From FEB-22 sp003105195 (GTDB taxonomy: Bacteria > Pseudomonadota > Alphaproteobacteria > Rhizobiales > Xanthobacteraceae), in assembly GCA_027493405.1 (NCBI GenBank), contig JAOSKV010000047.1, positions 124,001 through 188,000 of the forward strand: DNA of 64,000 bases, written 5' to 3'. A program made the position numbers and the translations under genes. Of this stretch, positions 51,014-60,779 are shown piece by piece (within the stretch, counting starts at the first letter, position 1; every line of letters begins with the position of its first letter). Under the pieces are notes generated by a model, which was not told the DNA's origin, searched no databases, and saw only the letters and a program-made list of their open reading frames with translations.

Positions 51014-53053
51014 ATGGGGGAAGTCACCGGACTCGCCGGCCGCATGCTGCTGGCCGGAATCGCATTCACCGCCGTCAGTTGGCCGGTTCAGGCCCAGCAG
51101 ATCCTGCCGCTGCTCACCGTCACGGCGAGCCGGCTCGGAATCGGAATCCCCGGCACGGCGACCTCGGTGATCACGGCCGAGGAGATCGCGCGCTCGCCCT
51201 CGCACAGCCTGCAGGACATCCTGGCGCGCGAGCCCGGGATCCAGGTGCAGAACCTGTTCGGCGGCATCGCCGGCGCGCGCAGCGTCGTCGACATGCGCGG
51301 CTTCGGCGCGGCGGCGGCCTCCAACACGCTGGTCCTGGTCAATGGCCGGCGCCTCAACGACATCGACATCGCGGCGATCGACCTCGCGGCGATTCCGCCG
51401 GCCAGCATCGAGCGGATCGAGGTGATCCGCGGCAACTCGGGCGCCGTGCTCTACGGCGACGGTGCGGTCGGCGGCGTGATCAACATCATCACCAAGACCG
51501 GGGCCGGCGCGCCGCCCTCGGCGCGCGTCGCCGGCACCGCCGGCTCGTTCAACCACCGCGAGGGCGCGATCTCGGGGCAGGGCGCGATGGGCCCGTTCTC
51601 GTTCTCGGCGCACGGCAACTTCATCAACACCGACGGCTACCGGGTGAACAACGAGCTCGCCCAGCGCAACGGCGTCGGCGAGGTCCGCTACACCACCGAG
51701 CAGGGCAGCGCCTATCTGACGCTCACGGGCGACGAGCAGCATCTCGGGCTGCCCGGCGGCCGCCGGGTGGCGCCCGGCATCAACCAGCTCGTCACCGACC
51801 GGCGCGGCGCCGCGACCCCGTTCGACTTCGCCGACAAGCAGGGCTTCAGCGCGACCGGCGGCGTCACGCGCAGGCTGGCGCCGGGCCTGGAGGCCATTCT
51901 CGATGCCGGCCTGCGCCGCAAGGACCAGCAGGCCGGGTTCTTCAGCGCCACCGGCTTTCCCTTCACCTATGTGGACACCACGCTGACGACGATGTCGGTG
52001 ACGCCGCGCGTCGTTTTCGAGGGGCCGCTGCTCGGCTTGCGCTCGCGGGTGCTGGCCGGCGTCGACTACTACGACACGTCCTACGATTCCGACCGCAGCC
52101 AGTTCCGCGGCGCCGCGCCGATCCACGTCTACGATCTCGGCCAGAGCACGTTCGCCGGCTACTGGCAGCAGAGCGTCGCGCTCCTGCCCACGACCGACGT
52201 CTCCTTCGGCGCGCGGCTGCAGCGCAACACGGTGACGGCGCGCGACCGCTACGATCCGACCGCGCCGGGCGCCTTCGACGTGCAGGGCCTGCCGCTCGAC
52301 AAGAGCGAGACGCAGCATGCGCTGCATGCCGGGCTCGAGCACCGGTTCACCGACGCGTTCGCGGTGTTCGCGCGCGCGGCGCGCAGCTTCCGCCTGCCCA
52401 ACGTGGACGAGCGCGTCGCCATGAATCCGTTCCTGGTCCCGACCAGCTTCGACCTCAAGACCCAGACCTCGCGCGACGTCGAGGCCGGCGTGCGCGTCGA
52501 GGCGAACGGCTTCCGCCTGCAGTCGAGCGCCTACCTGATGGAGCTGACCAACGAGCTGCATTTCAGCCCCGCGACCTTCACCAACGTCAACCTCGACCCG
52601 ACGCGGCGCACCGGCGTCGAGACGCTGGCGAGCTGGCAGGTGACCGACACGGTGCGCCTGCGCGGCGGCGTCGCCTATACGCGTGCCGTGTTCCGGGAGG
52701 GCGCGTTCGCGGGCAACGACGTGCCGCTGGTCTCGCGCTGGACCGGCAGCGCCGGCGTCTCCTGGGACATCTGGCAGAAGTGGCTGGTGCTCGACGTCGG
52801 CGCGCGCTTCATCGGTCCGCGCCGCCTCGACAACGACCAGGCGAACGTGCAGCCGCAGATTCCCGCGCATGCGGTGGTCGACCTGCGGCTCGGCGGCCAG
52901 ATCGACCACTTCGTCTGGTCGATCGCGGTGCAGAACCTGCTGGACGCCGACTACTTCGACTACGGCATCGCCAGCGCCTTCGCGCTCAACACCTACAACG
53001 CCTATCCGCAGCCGGGACGGACCTTCCTGGTGCGGGCGGGGCTGGTGTATTGA
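51014..53053 (+). CDS. btuB: TonB-dependent cobalamin receptor (BtuB-like)
   Basis: The 679-residue outer-membrane protein has a signal peptide (residues 1-30) and a TonB-box/plug region (LLTVTASR near residue 34, then SLQDILAREPGIQVQNLFGG and the VVDMRGFG, VLVNGRRLND and IERIEVIRG blocks). A 22-stranded barrel follows, ending in an aromatic-terminal LVRAGLVY. The upstream cobalamin riboswitch makes a corrinoid the likely cargo. The ATG at 51014 starts right at the signal peptide; an ATG at 50966 would add 16 residues. Confidence 0.9.
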   Translation: MGEVTGLAGRMLLAGIAFTAVSWPVQAQQILPLLTVTASRLGIGIPGTATSVITAEEIARSPSHSLQDILAREPGIQVQNLFGGIAGARSVVDMRGFGAAAASNTLVLVNGRRLNDIDIAAIDLAAIPPASIERIEVIRGNSGAVLYGDGAVGGVINIITKTGAGAPPSARVAGTAGSFNHREGAISGQGAMGPFSFSAHGNFINTDGYRVNNELAQRNGVGEVRYTTEQGSAYLTLTGDEQHLGLPGGRRVAPGINQLVTDRRGAATPFDFADKQGFSATGGVTRRLAPGLEAILDAGLRRKDQQAGFFSATGFPFTYVDTTLTTMSVTPRVVFEGPLLGLRSRVLAGVDYYDTSYDSDRSQFRGAAPIHVYDLGQSTFAGYWQQSVALLPTTDVSFGARLQRNTVTARDRYDPTAPGAFDVQGLPLDKSETQHALHAGLEHRFTDAFAVFARAARSFRLPNVDERVAMNPFLVPTSFDLKTQTSRDVEAGVRVEANGFRLQSSAYLMELTNELHFSPATFTNVNLDPTRRTGVETLASWQVTDTVRLRGGVAYTRAVFREGAFAGNDVPLVSRWTGSAGVSWDIWQKWLVLDVGARFIGPRRLDNDQANVQPQIPAHAVVDLRLGGQIDHFVWSIAVQNLLDADYFDYGIASAFALNTYNAYPQPGRTFLVRAGLVY

Positions 53054-53072
53054 GGGTGGGCAAACACCGAAC

Positions 53073-53181
53073 GTCATCCCGGCCGAGGAAAGGAGAGCCG
53101 GGATCGACGACCCCGGCTCTCCGCACCTCGATCACAGGCACTATGGATCCCGGATCGCCGCTGCGCGGCGTCCGGGATGAC
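53073..53181. repeat. extragenic repeat beginning GTCATCCCGGCC, copy 2
   Basis: It opens with GTCATCCCGGCCGAGG and closes with CCGGGATGAC, with complementary ends. An inner GGAGAGCCGGGATCGACGACC/CCGGCTCTCC pair and a GGATCGCCGCTGCGCGGCGTCC hairpin follow. It shares the opening, the GCCGGGATC-ACGACCCC core and the close with the element at 20325-20466, and like it lies between convergent genes. Confidence 0.75.
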
Positions 53182-53265
53182 GCCGGCGCCTGCGAAGTCG
53201 CTCATCAGCGCCGAAGCGCGAAGGGCCGCCTCGCGGCGGCCCCCCACGCACGCGATCGTTCGCCT

Positions 53266-54237
53266 TCAGATCTGCGGCGACCACTGCACGGGGACGAGCT
53301 CGTAACCGCTGCCGCGCTTGGCGATGTAGCCGGAGGCCGGGAAGGGGAAGTGATAGCCCTGCACCAGCATCCGGTCGGCGGCCGCGCGGTCGAGCAGGCG
53401 CTTGCGCGTCTCGGTCGCCATCATGGGGTCGACGTCGAAGATCGCCTGCCACTCGGGATTGCGCACGAACAAGGCCGGGTGGTTGGTGGTGTCGCCGAGC
53501 ACCAGCATCGACTGGTCGCCCGAGGCGATCGCGAAGGCGGTGTGGCCGGGCGTGTGGCCGTGGGCCGCGATCGAGGTGATGCCGGGCGCCACCTCCTTGC
53601 CGGGCTCGAACCGGTTCACGTTCTCAAGGTCGCCGAACACGCGGCGCACGTTGCGGAACCCGCCCTTGGCGGCATCGGGCGCGGCGTTCATCTTGGCGTC
53701 GTCCATCCAGTGGGCCCATTCGGGCGCGGGCACGTGGATTTCGGCATTGGGGAAGACCTGGGCGTTGTCCTTGGTCTTGATGCCGTTGATGTGGTCCGGG
53801 TGGAAGTGCGAGATCAGGATCGTGTCGACCGCCTTCGGGTCGATGCCGGCGGCCGCGAGGTTGCTCGCATAGGTGCCGGCGGTCGGCGCGAGCTGGCCGC
53901 CCGTGCCGGTGTCGATCGCGATCAGCTTGGAGCCGGTGTTGACGATCAGGGTCGTGAACGCGATCGGCAGCTTGTCGGTCGGCAGGAAGGCGTCGGCCAT
54001 CGCCTTCTGCACCTCGGCGAACGGCGCGTTGCGCACGAACTTGTCGTCGAGCGGCCGGTACCAGGTGCCGTCATTGACGGCGGTCAGCTCGTAGCTGCCG
54101 ACCTTGAAGCGATAGATGCCGGGCCCCTGCTTGCCGGCCGCTGGTGCCGCGGCGAGCGCCGGCGCGGCGGGCAGGGCGGTGGCGACGGCCGCGAGCGCGG
54201 TGCCCGCGAGCAGCGAGCGGCGATTGAGCTCGGTCAT
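53266..54237 (-). CDS. Tat-exported metallo-beta-lactamase-fold hydrolase
   Basis: The 323-residue protein starts with a twin-arginine signal (NRRSLLAG near residue 5). It has the MBL-fold metal motif HFHPDH in ILISHFHPDHINGI near residue 140, a later metal-site His in AAHGHTPGHTAF, GDTTNHPA with the bridging Asp, and a C-terminal His in VQGYHFPFP. It probably hydrolyses an ester, lactone or phosphodiester in the periplasm. It is convergent with btuB. Confidence 0.88.
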   Translation of the reverse strand: MTELNRRSLLAGTALAAVATALPAAPALAAAPAAGKQGPGIYRFKVGSYELTAVNDGTWYRPLDDKFVRNAPFAEVQKAMADAFLPTDKLPIAFTTLIVNTGSKLIAIDTGTGGQLAPTAGTYASNLAAAGIDPKAVDTILISHFHPDHINGIKTKDNAQVFPNAEIHVPAPEWAHWMDDAKMNAAPDAAKGGFRNVRRVFGDLENVNRFEPGKEVAPGITSIAAHGHTPGHTAFAIASGDQSMLVLGDTTNHPALFVRNPEWQAIFDVDPMMATETRKRLLDRAAADRMLVQGYHFPFPASGYIAKRGSGYELVPVQWSPQI

Positions 54238-54416
54238 GCGATTCCTCCCAGGAGCTGAAAACGGGGCGCAACTATCCGACGCCGCCGCGATGGTGTCAGG
54301 ACGGGCCGGGTCGGCCTCACAGGGAAGTGAACACCGCGGCCCGCGAAACATTCCGCGATTGCGGGCCGCCGCCAGGGCGTGCGACACAAGGCACGGATCC
54401 GCAACGGAGGTCGCCG

Positions 54417-55214
54417 ATGGACGCTACGACGGAACGCCAGCGACCGGCGCTGCAGGTTCGCCTCGGTGCGCGGCGCGGCGACCTGCGCGGTCCGACGTCG
54501 GGCCTGGCGCCGGGCTTCGTGCAGGGCAACCTGGCGATCCTGCCGGCCGCGCTGGCCGGTGATTTCTTGCGCTTCTGCCAGCTCAATCCCAAGCCGTGCC
54601 CCGTGATCGGCGTGTCGCAGCCGGGAGACCCGCGCGTCCCGGAGCTGGGCGCGGATCTCGACCTGCGCACGGACGTGCCGCGCTACCGCGTCTGGCGCGA
54701 CGGCGTGCTGATCGACGAGCCCCACGACGTCGCGGCGTACTGGCGCGACGATCTGGTCGGTTTCGTGATCGGCTGCTCGTTCTCGTTCGAGGAGGCGCTG
54801 ATCGAGGACGGACTCGAGATTCGCCACATCGCTTGCGGCCGCAACGTGCCCATGTACCGCACGACGGTACAGTGCCGGCCGGCGGGTCCGTTCGCGGGTC
54901 CGCTGGTCGTGTCGATGCGGCCGTTCCGGCCGGCGGACGCGATCCGCGCGATCCAGATCACCTCGCGCTTCCCGAACGTGCACGGCGCGCCGGTGCATCT
55001 CGGCAAGCCGGAGCTGATCGGCATCGCGGACCTGTCCAAGCCGGACTACGGCGAGGCTGTCGAGGTGCGCAACGACGAGCTGCCGGTGTTCTGGGCCTGC
55101 GGCGTCACCCCGCAGGCGGTCATCGCGGCCGCGCGGCCCGCCTTCGCGATCACCCATGCGCCCGGCTGCATGCTGGTGACGGACATTCGCAATTCGAACC
55201 TGGCGATCATGTAG
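54417..55214 (+). CDS. DUF1445 putative hydro-lyase
   Basis: This 265-residue protein belongs to the DUF1445/YcsI family of putative hydro-lyases, relatives of mammalian D-glutamate cyclase. It has GFVQGNLAILPAALAGDF near residue 32, FVIGCSFSFEEALIEDGL near residue 115, then GPLVVSMRP and CGVTPQAVIAAARP, and ITHAPGCMLVTDI near the end. A second, diverged copy of its last 34 codons appears at 60675-60779. It is convergent with the ThDP enzyme gene. Confidence 0.87.
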   Translation: MDATTERQRPALQVRLGARRGDLRGPTSGLAPGFVQGNLAILPAALAGDFLRFCQLNPKPCPVIGVSQPGDPRVPELGADLDLRTDVPRYRVWRDGVLIDEPHDVAAYWRDDLVGFVIGCSFSFEEALIEDGLEIRHIACGRNVPMYRTTVQCRPAGPFAGPLVVSMRPFRPADAIRAIQITSRFPNVHGAPVHLGKPELIGIADLSKPDYGEAVEVRNDELPVFWACGVTPQAVIAAARPAFAITHAPGCMLVTDIRNSNLAIM

Positions 55215-55235
55215 GCGCGGACGCCGCCGCGGGGC

Positions 55236-57125
55236 TCACAGGTCCTGCGCCATCCAGGCGCGCTGCACGTCCTCGCACCAGTTGCCGACGTTCCACTGGC
55301 CCCAGGCGCCGAGGCCGGCGAGCTCGTGCGGGCCGCAATAGACCGGGACGTGGACGACGCTGAGCCCGTCATGGGCATGCGCCGCGCGCAGCGCGCGGGC
55401 GAGCTCGTCGGCCGAGAAGCCGCCGTGCACGGCATGGACACCCGCGACCGCGCCGGCGAGCCGCACATAGTCCACGGCGACGGCATCGTTGGTGCGGAAG
55501 TCGCTGCCGTACTGGGCGAGCTGCAGGCCCGTGATCGCGGCCATGCGCCGGTTGTCGAAGATCACCAGCATGCCGCGCGCGCCGTGCGCGACGGCGTCGA
55601 CCAGGATCTGCGGATTCATCATGAAGGAGCCGTCGCCCGAGAAGGCGATCGCATAGCGCGGCGCGTCGGCGAGCGCGCCGGCGAGGAGGGCGCTCGCCGC
55701 GAAGCCCATGTAGGAGGCGCCCGCTTCCGTGAAGGTGTCGCCGGTGCGGTCGTCCTCGACGATCTGGAAGCCGTTCGCCTGCACGTCGCCGGCGTCGAAA
55801 TACTTGGCGGCGCCGATCTCCCTGGCGAAGTCGGCGACGATCTTGATCGCGGCGGGCTGCGGGAGGACCGGCCGCTGCCAGGCCGCGTCGGCGAGCGGCG
55901 GGGCGGCGAAGCGCGCCGCCTTGTAGGCGGCCCATTCGCGCTTCTTCTCGGCGCAGGCCGCGAGCCAGGCGGCCTTGTTGGCGCGGGCGCCGGCGCGCTC
56001 GAGCCGCTCGGCGAGGCGGCGCGCGACCGTCGCGATGTCGCCGGGGAGCGCGAGCGTGTTGTTGTAGTGGGTGAGGTCGGCGAGATCGCCGTTGATGTTG
56101 ATGACTTGAGTCGCCGCCTTGTAGCCGATGCCCGAGCAGTCGGCCTGGCAGACGGCGCGCGAGCCGACCACGATCGCGAGCTCGGCCTCGGCCATGGCGA
56201 AGTTGCCGCTGATCGAGCCCTTGGAGCCGCCGACATGCATGTTCTGCGGATGCGCGTCGGGCAGCACGCCGGTCGAGCCGGGCGAGAGCGCGACCGCGGC
56301 GCCGGCGGCCTCGGCGAGGCGGCGAACGGCGGCGTCGTGGCCGCGGGTGCCGCCCCCGGCCTTGATCACGACGCGCGCGGCCGAGGCGATCAGCTTCACG
56401 GCGGCGTCGAGCGCCGTGTCGTCGGCAGGCGCGAGCAAAGGCAGCTCCGGACGCACCGGCAGGGCCGCGAGGTTGAGCGTGAGCCGGGCCGGCTGGGTGT
56501 TGAGCGGCAGCAGCAGGGTGAAGGGCCCCGCGCGATAGGGGTGGTTCACGGTCAGCGCGCCGCGGCGCAGCGCGTCGCGCACCGCCTCGGGCGTGTGCAG
56601 CACGTAGGAGCGGCCGAGCAGGGCGGTCATCCGCCCGAACAGGCCCTGCTCCTCCTTCGGCACCTGCTGCATGTTGTAGCCTTCGCCGAAGGTCGTCTCG
56701 TCGCCGTAGATGTGATAGACGCCGACGCCGTTGGAGGCGGCCGCGAGCGAGCCCGCGAAGGCCTGCAAGGCGCCCGGTCCGATCGAGGTGACCACCGCCG
56801 GGACCTCGCCGTACTGCCAGCGCAGCGCGGTCGCCGCATGGGCCATCGCGACCTCGTTGCGGCAGTTGAAGGTGCGGGTGACGCCTTCCTCCTCGTAGAC
56901 GCGCAGGACGTCGCCGAGTTCGGTCGAGCCGTGGCCGAAGATCGCGAGATACTTGCGCACGCCCTGCTTCAGGAGCCCGAGAACGAGCGCCTCGGCGAGG
57001 GTGGTCTCGACCAGCTTCGGGACGGCGCCGGATGCGAGCGCCTCGGCGAGGCTACCCGCCGTGCGGACGGCACGCGCCCGCGCGCGGGCCCCGGCGCGGG
57101 GGTCGGTGTCGGATCGAGTGAGCAT
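55236..57125 (-). CDS. thiamine-diphosphate-dependent enzyme, IolD-like
   Basis: The 629-residue protein has the three-domain ThDP enzyme layout. CRNEVAMAHAATALRW near residue 86 carries the PYR-domain Glu, and the C-terminal PP domain holds the cofactor motif starting GDGSFMMNPQILVDA near residue 495 and ending FDNRRMAAI. Length and order fit IolD, the inositol-pathway trihydroxycyclohexane-dione hydrolase, but related acetolactate synthase-like enzymes exist and no other iol gene is near. A diverged, frameshifted copy of its last 178 codons lies at 60140-60674. Confidence 0.85.
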   Translation of the reverse strand: MLTRSDTDPRAGARARARAVRTAGSLAEALASGAVPKLVETTLAEALVLGLLKQGVRKYLAIFGHGSTELGDVLRVYEEEGVTRTFNCRNEVAMAHAATALRWQYGEVPAVVTSIGPGALQAFAGSLAAASNGVGVYHIYGDETTFGEGYNMQQVPKEEQGLFGRMTALLGRSYVLHTPEAVRDALRRGALTVNHPYRAGPFTLLLPLNTQPARLTLNLAALPVRPELPLLAPADDTALDAAVKLIASAARVVIKAGGGTRGHDAAVRRLAEAAGAAVALSPGSTGVLPDAHPQNMHVGGSKGSISGNFAMAEAELAIVVGSRAVCQADCSGIGYKAATQVININGDLADLTHYNNTLALPGDIATVARRLAERLERAGARANKAAWLAACAEKKREWAAYKAARFAAPPLADAAWQRPVLPQPAAIKIVADFAREIGAAKYFDAGDVQANGFQIVEDDRTGDTFTEAGASYMGFAASALLAGALADAPRYAIAFSGDGSFMMNPQILVDAVAHGARGMLVIFDNRRMAAITGLQLAQYGSDFRTNDAVAVDYVRLAGAVAGVHAVHGGFSADELARALRAAHAHDGLSVVHVPVYCGPHELAGLGAWGQWNVGNWCEDVQRAWMAQDL

Positions 57126-57175
57126 GTCGTTCTCGCTGGCGGTTCACTCGGAGTGCGCGGCGAAGCCGCCGCGCG

Positions 57176-57527
57176 TCAGTTCTGCGGCGCGGTCGCCTTC
57201 AGGATCGGCGACCAGCGGGCGATCTCGGCCTGCACGAAGCTCGCGAACTTGGCGGGCGAGCGGTCCGCCTTGGGCGGGACCGAGCCGCCGAGATCGGCGA
57301 GGCGCTTCTGCACGCCGGGGTCGTCGAGCGCCTTGTCGAGGGCGTCGGCGAGCTTGTCGATCGCCTCCTTGGGCGTGCCCTTGGGGGCGAACATGCCGGC
57401 CCAGATGCTCATCTGGTAGGCGACACCCGCTTCCTTGGCAGTCGGAATCGAGCCGAGCGAGGCGAGGCGCTCCGCCGAGGAGACGCCGTAGGCCTTGATG
57501 ACGCCAGACGAGACCTGCGGCGCGACG
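57176..57527 (-). pseudogene. 3' fragment of a Bug/TctC solute-binding protein gene
   Basis: About 116 codons on the minus strand encode the C-terminal part of a Bug-family (tripartite tricarboxylate transporter) binding protein: VAPQVSSGVIKAYGV, then SIPTAKEAG, YQMSIWAGMFAPKGTPKEAI and the terminal helix. The frame is lost at about 57528, where the sequence switches to the inside of a dctP gene on the plus strand. So the N-terminal two thirds and signal peptide are missing. The break is abrupt, as in a chimeric join. Confidence 0.8.
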
Positions 57528-58166
57528 CGGCATCCAGGTCCTCGGCATCTGGCCCTATCCGGCGCAGGTGATCTTCTGCAACAGGGAAATCAAAGGGGCT
57601 CTCGGACCTGAAGGGCAAGAAGGTGCGCACCGGCAACCGCACGCTCGCCGAGTTCGTCGAGGCGCTGGGCGGGACCGGCGTCACGATGGCGTTCTCCGAA
57701 GTGGTGCCGGCGCTGCAGAACAAGGTGGTCGACTGCGCGATCACGGGAACTCTCTCGGGCAACTCCGCGAAGTGGCACGAGGTCTCGACCCATATCTACG
57801 CCCTGCCGGTCGGCTGGAGCCAGGTGATGCACGCCGCGAACGTGCGCACCTGGAACAAGCTCGCGCCGCCGGTCCGCAGCTTCCTGCAGGCCGAGATCGC
57901 GCGCCTCGAGGACGCGATCTGGAAGGCGATGGACAACGAGACCCAGCAGGGCTTTGACTGCAACACCGGCAAGGACGCCTGCACCATGGGCACCAAAGGC
58001 GAAGATGACGCTGGTGCCGGTGAGCGAGGCCGATCGCGCACTGCTGAAGAAGGTGCTGACCGAGACCGTGGTGCCGAAATGGGCGGCGCGCTGCCCGGGC
58101 GATTGCGTGCCCGAATGGAACCAGACGGTCGGCAAGATCGTCGGGATTTCGGCCAAGGCCAACTGA
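57528..58166 (+). pseudogene. dctP: dctP fragment, copy A (frameshifted)
   Basis: It matches the last ~210 codons of the intact dctP at 60823-61881 base for base, apart from one substitution and two extra A residues: one in the AAATCAAAGGGG stretch near 57593 and one in CACCAAAGGCG near 57996. Both shift the frame, so no full product is made. The 5' 420 bases are absent because of the join at 57528. Confidence 0.85.
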
Positions 58167-58244
58167 TCCGATGCGCGGACCCGCTCCCGGTCGGTTTCCG
58201 GGGGCGGGCGCGCGAGCGCGCCGCCGCGCCATGCGATCCGATCC

Positions 58245-58844
58245 ATGACCTTTCTCGACCGCTGGCTCCGTTCGTCGACCGCGTCGCGACCATCGCGGTG
58301 TGGAGCGGCGGCGCCCTTCTGCTCGCCGCGGCCGCGCTGGTCGGCGTCGAGGTGGTCCTGCGCAAGGCGCTGCGGATCTCGCTCGGCGGCGCCGACGAGC
58401 TGTCGGGCTACGCCTTCGCGATCGCGACCAGCTGGGCGCTCGCCTTCGCGCTGCTGCGGCGCGCCCATGTGCGGGTCGACGTCGTCTATGCGCGCCTGCC
58501 GGCGCGGCTGCGCGCCGGGCTCGATCTCGTGGCGCTGGTCGCGATGGCGAGCTTCGCGGCGGTGCTGACCCAGCGCGCGGCGGCGGTGCTCGGCGATTCG
58601 CTCGCCTTCGCGGCGCGGGCGACGACGCCGCTGGCGACGCCGCTCTGGATCCCGCAGGCCATGTGGCTCGGCGGCTTCGCGCTCTTCCTGCTGGCGCTGC
58701 CGCCGCTGGTGCTGCGCTGCGCGCTCGCCCTCGTGACGGGCGACACGGCGAGCGATGCAGCGACTCGCGGGGGCGCGCTCGCTGCAGGAGGACGCCGCCG
58801 CCGAGATCGCGCATGTCGCGCCGCCGCCCGGCGGGGCGCGCTGA
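58245..58844 (+). pseudogene. dctQ: dctQ, copy A (frameshifted)
   Basis: This encodes the small membrane subunit of the TRAP transporter (four helices; SLGGADELSGYAFAIATS in the second). Relative to copy B it lacks one C near 58268 (TCCGTTCG against TCCGTCTCG) and has an extra A near 58753 (GAGCGATGC against GAGCGTGC). Elsewhere it is the copy with the correct frame (GATGGCGAGC near 58550, and GGCGGGGCGCGC before the stop). Its TGA overlaps the ATG of dctM. Confidence 0.8.
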
Positions 58845-60127
58845 TGCTCGCGCTCACCTTCGCGCTCCTGATCGCCCTCCTGGCGCTGGCGATCCCCGTG
58901 GCGGCGGCGCTCGGGCTGCTCGGCCTCGCGCTCGACCGCATCTACGGGACCATGCCGCTTTCGCTCGCGCTCGGGGAGGTCGCCTGGTCGGCCGGCAAGG
59001 ACTTCCTGCTGGTCACGATTCCGATGTTCATCCTGCTGGGCGAGATCCTGCTGCGCGCGGGCGTCGCCGAGCGGATGTACGAGGCCATGGTGAAGTGGCT
59101 CTCCTGGATCCCGGGCGGGCTGATGCACTCCAATATCGGCGCCTGCGCGGTGTTCGCGGCGACCTCCGGATCATCGGTGGCCACCGCCGCCACCGTCGGC
59201 ACGGTGGCGCTGCCGCTGGTAGAGAAGCACGGCTACGACGAACGGCTCTTCCTCGGCATGGCTCGCGGCCGGCGGGACGCTCGGGATCCTGATCCCGCCG
59301 TCGATCAACATGATCATCTACGCCGTGCTGACCGACACCTCGATTCCGCAGCTCTATCTCGCCGGGATCGTGCCCGGGCTGGCGATGGCCGGGATGTTCA
59401 TGGCGCTGGTGGTGGCGGTGTGCCTCCTGCGCCCGGGTGCGGGCGGCCGGAGGCTCCCGGTCGGCTGGCGCGAGCGGGTCGCGAGCCTCGTTCACCTGCT
59501 GCCGCCGCTCGCGATCTTCCTGATCGTGGTCGGCTCCATCTATGTCGGCCTCGCGGCGCCGACCGAGGGGGCGGCGGGCGGGGGGCGGCGCCGCGCGCTC
59601 GGGCCGCCCGCCGGCGGGCGGCGGCGGGGGGGGGGGGGGCGGGGGGGGGGGGGGGACCAAGGGCCCACCACCGCGATGATCATGTTCATCATCATCGCGG
59701 CCTATTTCCTCAACTTCGTCATCTCGGCCATCGGCCTCACCCAGCTGCTCACGGACTTCATCGTCCGCCTCGGCCTTTCAAATACGAGATGCTGGCCGCG
59801 GTCGTGGTCTTCTACCTGGTCCTCGGCTGCTTCATGGAGACGCTCTCCATGATGATCACCACGATTCCGATCGTGGCCCCGGTCATGTTCCAGCTCGGCT
59901 TCGACCCGGTCTGGTACGGCGTCGTCATGGTGATCCTGATCGAGATGGCGCTGATCACGCCGCCAGTCGGGCTCAACCTCTACGTCGTCCAGTCGCTGCG
60001 CCACCGCGGCACGATCGGCGACGTCATCCTGGGCGCGGCGCCGTTCGTGGCCGTGATGCTGGGGATGATCGCGCTGCTCGCGCTCGCGCCGGGCATCGCG
60101 CTGTGGCTGCCGGCCCAGTTCCGCTGA
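58844..60127 (+). pseudogene. dctM: dctM, copy A (two frameshifts and a G-run)
   Basis: This covers the full length of a TRAP large membrane subunit (about 427 codons, ending LALAPGIALWLPAQFR). An extra G near 59261 shifts the frame before GGTLGILIPPSINMII. Between 59578 and 59660 the sequence degenerates into G-runs that replace about 20 codons. Near 59778 one base is missing in the CTTTCAAATACGAG stretch. The rest reads as a normal DctM, for example PTTAMIMFIIIAAYF and IEMALITPPVGLNLYVVQS. Confidence 0.8.
59626..59655. repeat. homopolymer tract: 14 G, C, 15 G
   Basis: Runs of 14 and 15 G separated by one C lie inside the dctM frame, where a helix-encoding sequence is expected. Nothing comparable occurs elsewhere in the window. 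This looks like sequencing or assembly noise rather than natural sequence. Confidence 0.85.
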
Positions 60128-60139
60128 AGGGCCGTCACT

Positions 60140-60674
60140 TCAAAGGTCCTGCGCGATCCAGGTGCGCTGCACGTCCTCGCACCAGTTGCCGACGTTCCAC
60201 TGGCCCCAGGCGCCGAGGCCGGCGAGCTCGTGCGGGCCGCAATAGACCGGGACGTGGACGACGCTGAGCCCGTCATGGGCATGCGCCTCGCGCAGCGCGC
60301 GGGCGAGCTCGTCGGCCGAGAAGCCGCCGTGCACGGCATGGACACCCGCGACCGCGCCGGCGAGGCGCCGCATAGTCCACGGCGACGGCATCGTTGGTGC
60401 GGAACTCGCTTCCGTACTGAGGCGAGCTGCAGGCCCGTGATCGCGGCCATGCGCCGGTTGTCGAAGATCACCAGCATGCCGCGCACGCCGTGCGCGACGG
60501 CGTCGACCAGGATCTGCGGGTTCATCATGAAGGATCCGTCGCCCGAGAAGGCGACCGCGTAGCGCGGCGAATCAGCGAGCGCGCCGGCGAGGAGCGCGCT
60601 CGCCGCGAAGCCCAGTGTAGGAGGCGCCCGCTTCCGTGAAAGGTGTCGCCGGTGCGGTCGTCCTCGACGATCTG
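60140..60674 (-). pseudogene. 3' fragment of a second IolD-like gene
   Basis: It aligns with the last ~178 codons of the IolD-like gene at 55236-57125 but carries scattered substitutions (for example TCAAAGG against TCACAGG at the stop, GATCCAGGTGC against CATCCAGGCGC). It thus comes from a paralog, not a plain copy. Four single-base insertions (near 60367, 60420, 60614 and 60641) break the frame. It ends at 60674, where the sequence joins a hydro-lyase fragment. Confidence 0.8.
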
Positions 60675-60779
60675 CCCCAGGCCGTAATCGCGGCTGCCGC
60701 GCCGGAATTCGCCATCACGCATGCGCCGGGCTGCATGCTGGTGACCGACCTGAAGAACGCGCGGCTGTCGATCCTGTGA
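60675..60779 (+). pseudogene. 3' fragment of a second DUF1445 hydro-lyase gene
   Basis: Thirty-four codons and a stop encode PQAVIAAAAPEFAITHAPGC and the end of a DUF1445 protein, similar to but clearly different from the intact gene at 54417-55214 (terminal KNARLSIL against RNSNLAIM). It begins abruptly at 60675 after the IolD-like fragment and is followed 43 bases later by the intact dctP, which suggests the original order hydro-lyase then dctPQM. Confidence 0.8.

Noticed and set aside
50801..53077. 758-codon minus-strand frame opposite the cobalamin receptor gene
   Set aside because: It is a shadow of btuB with no recognisable domain; the receptor frame and its riboswitch are decisive.
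57623..60127. 834-codon frame that reads as a fusion of DctP, DctQ and DctM pieces
   Set aside because: It alternates between true and shadow frames of the three genes because of the single-base indels; not a natural fusion protein.
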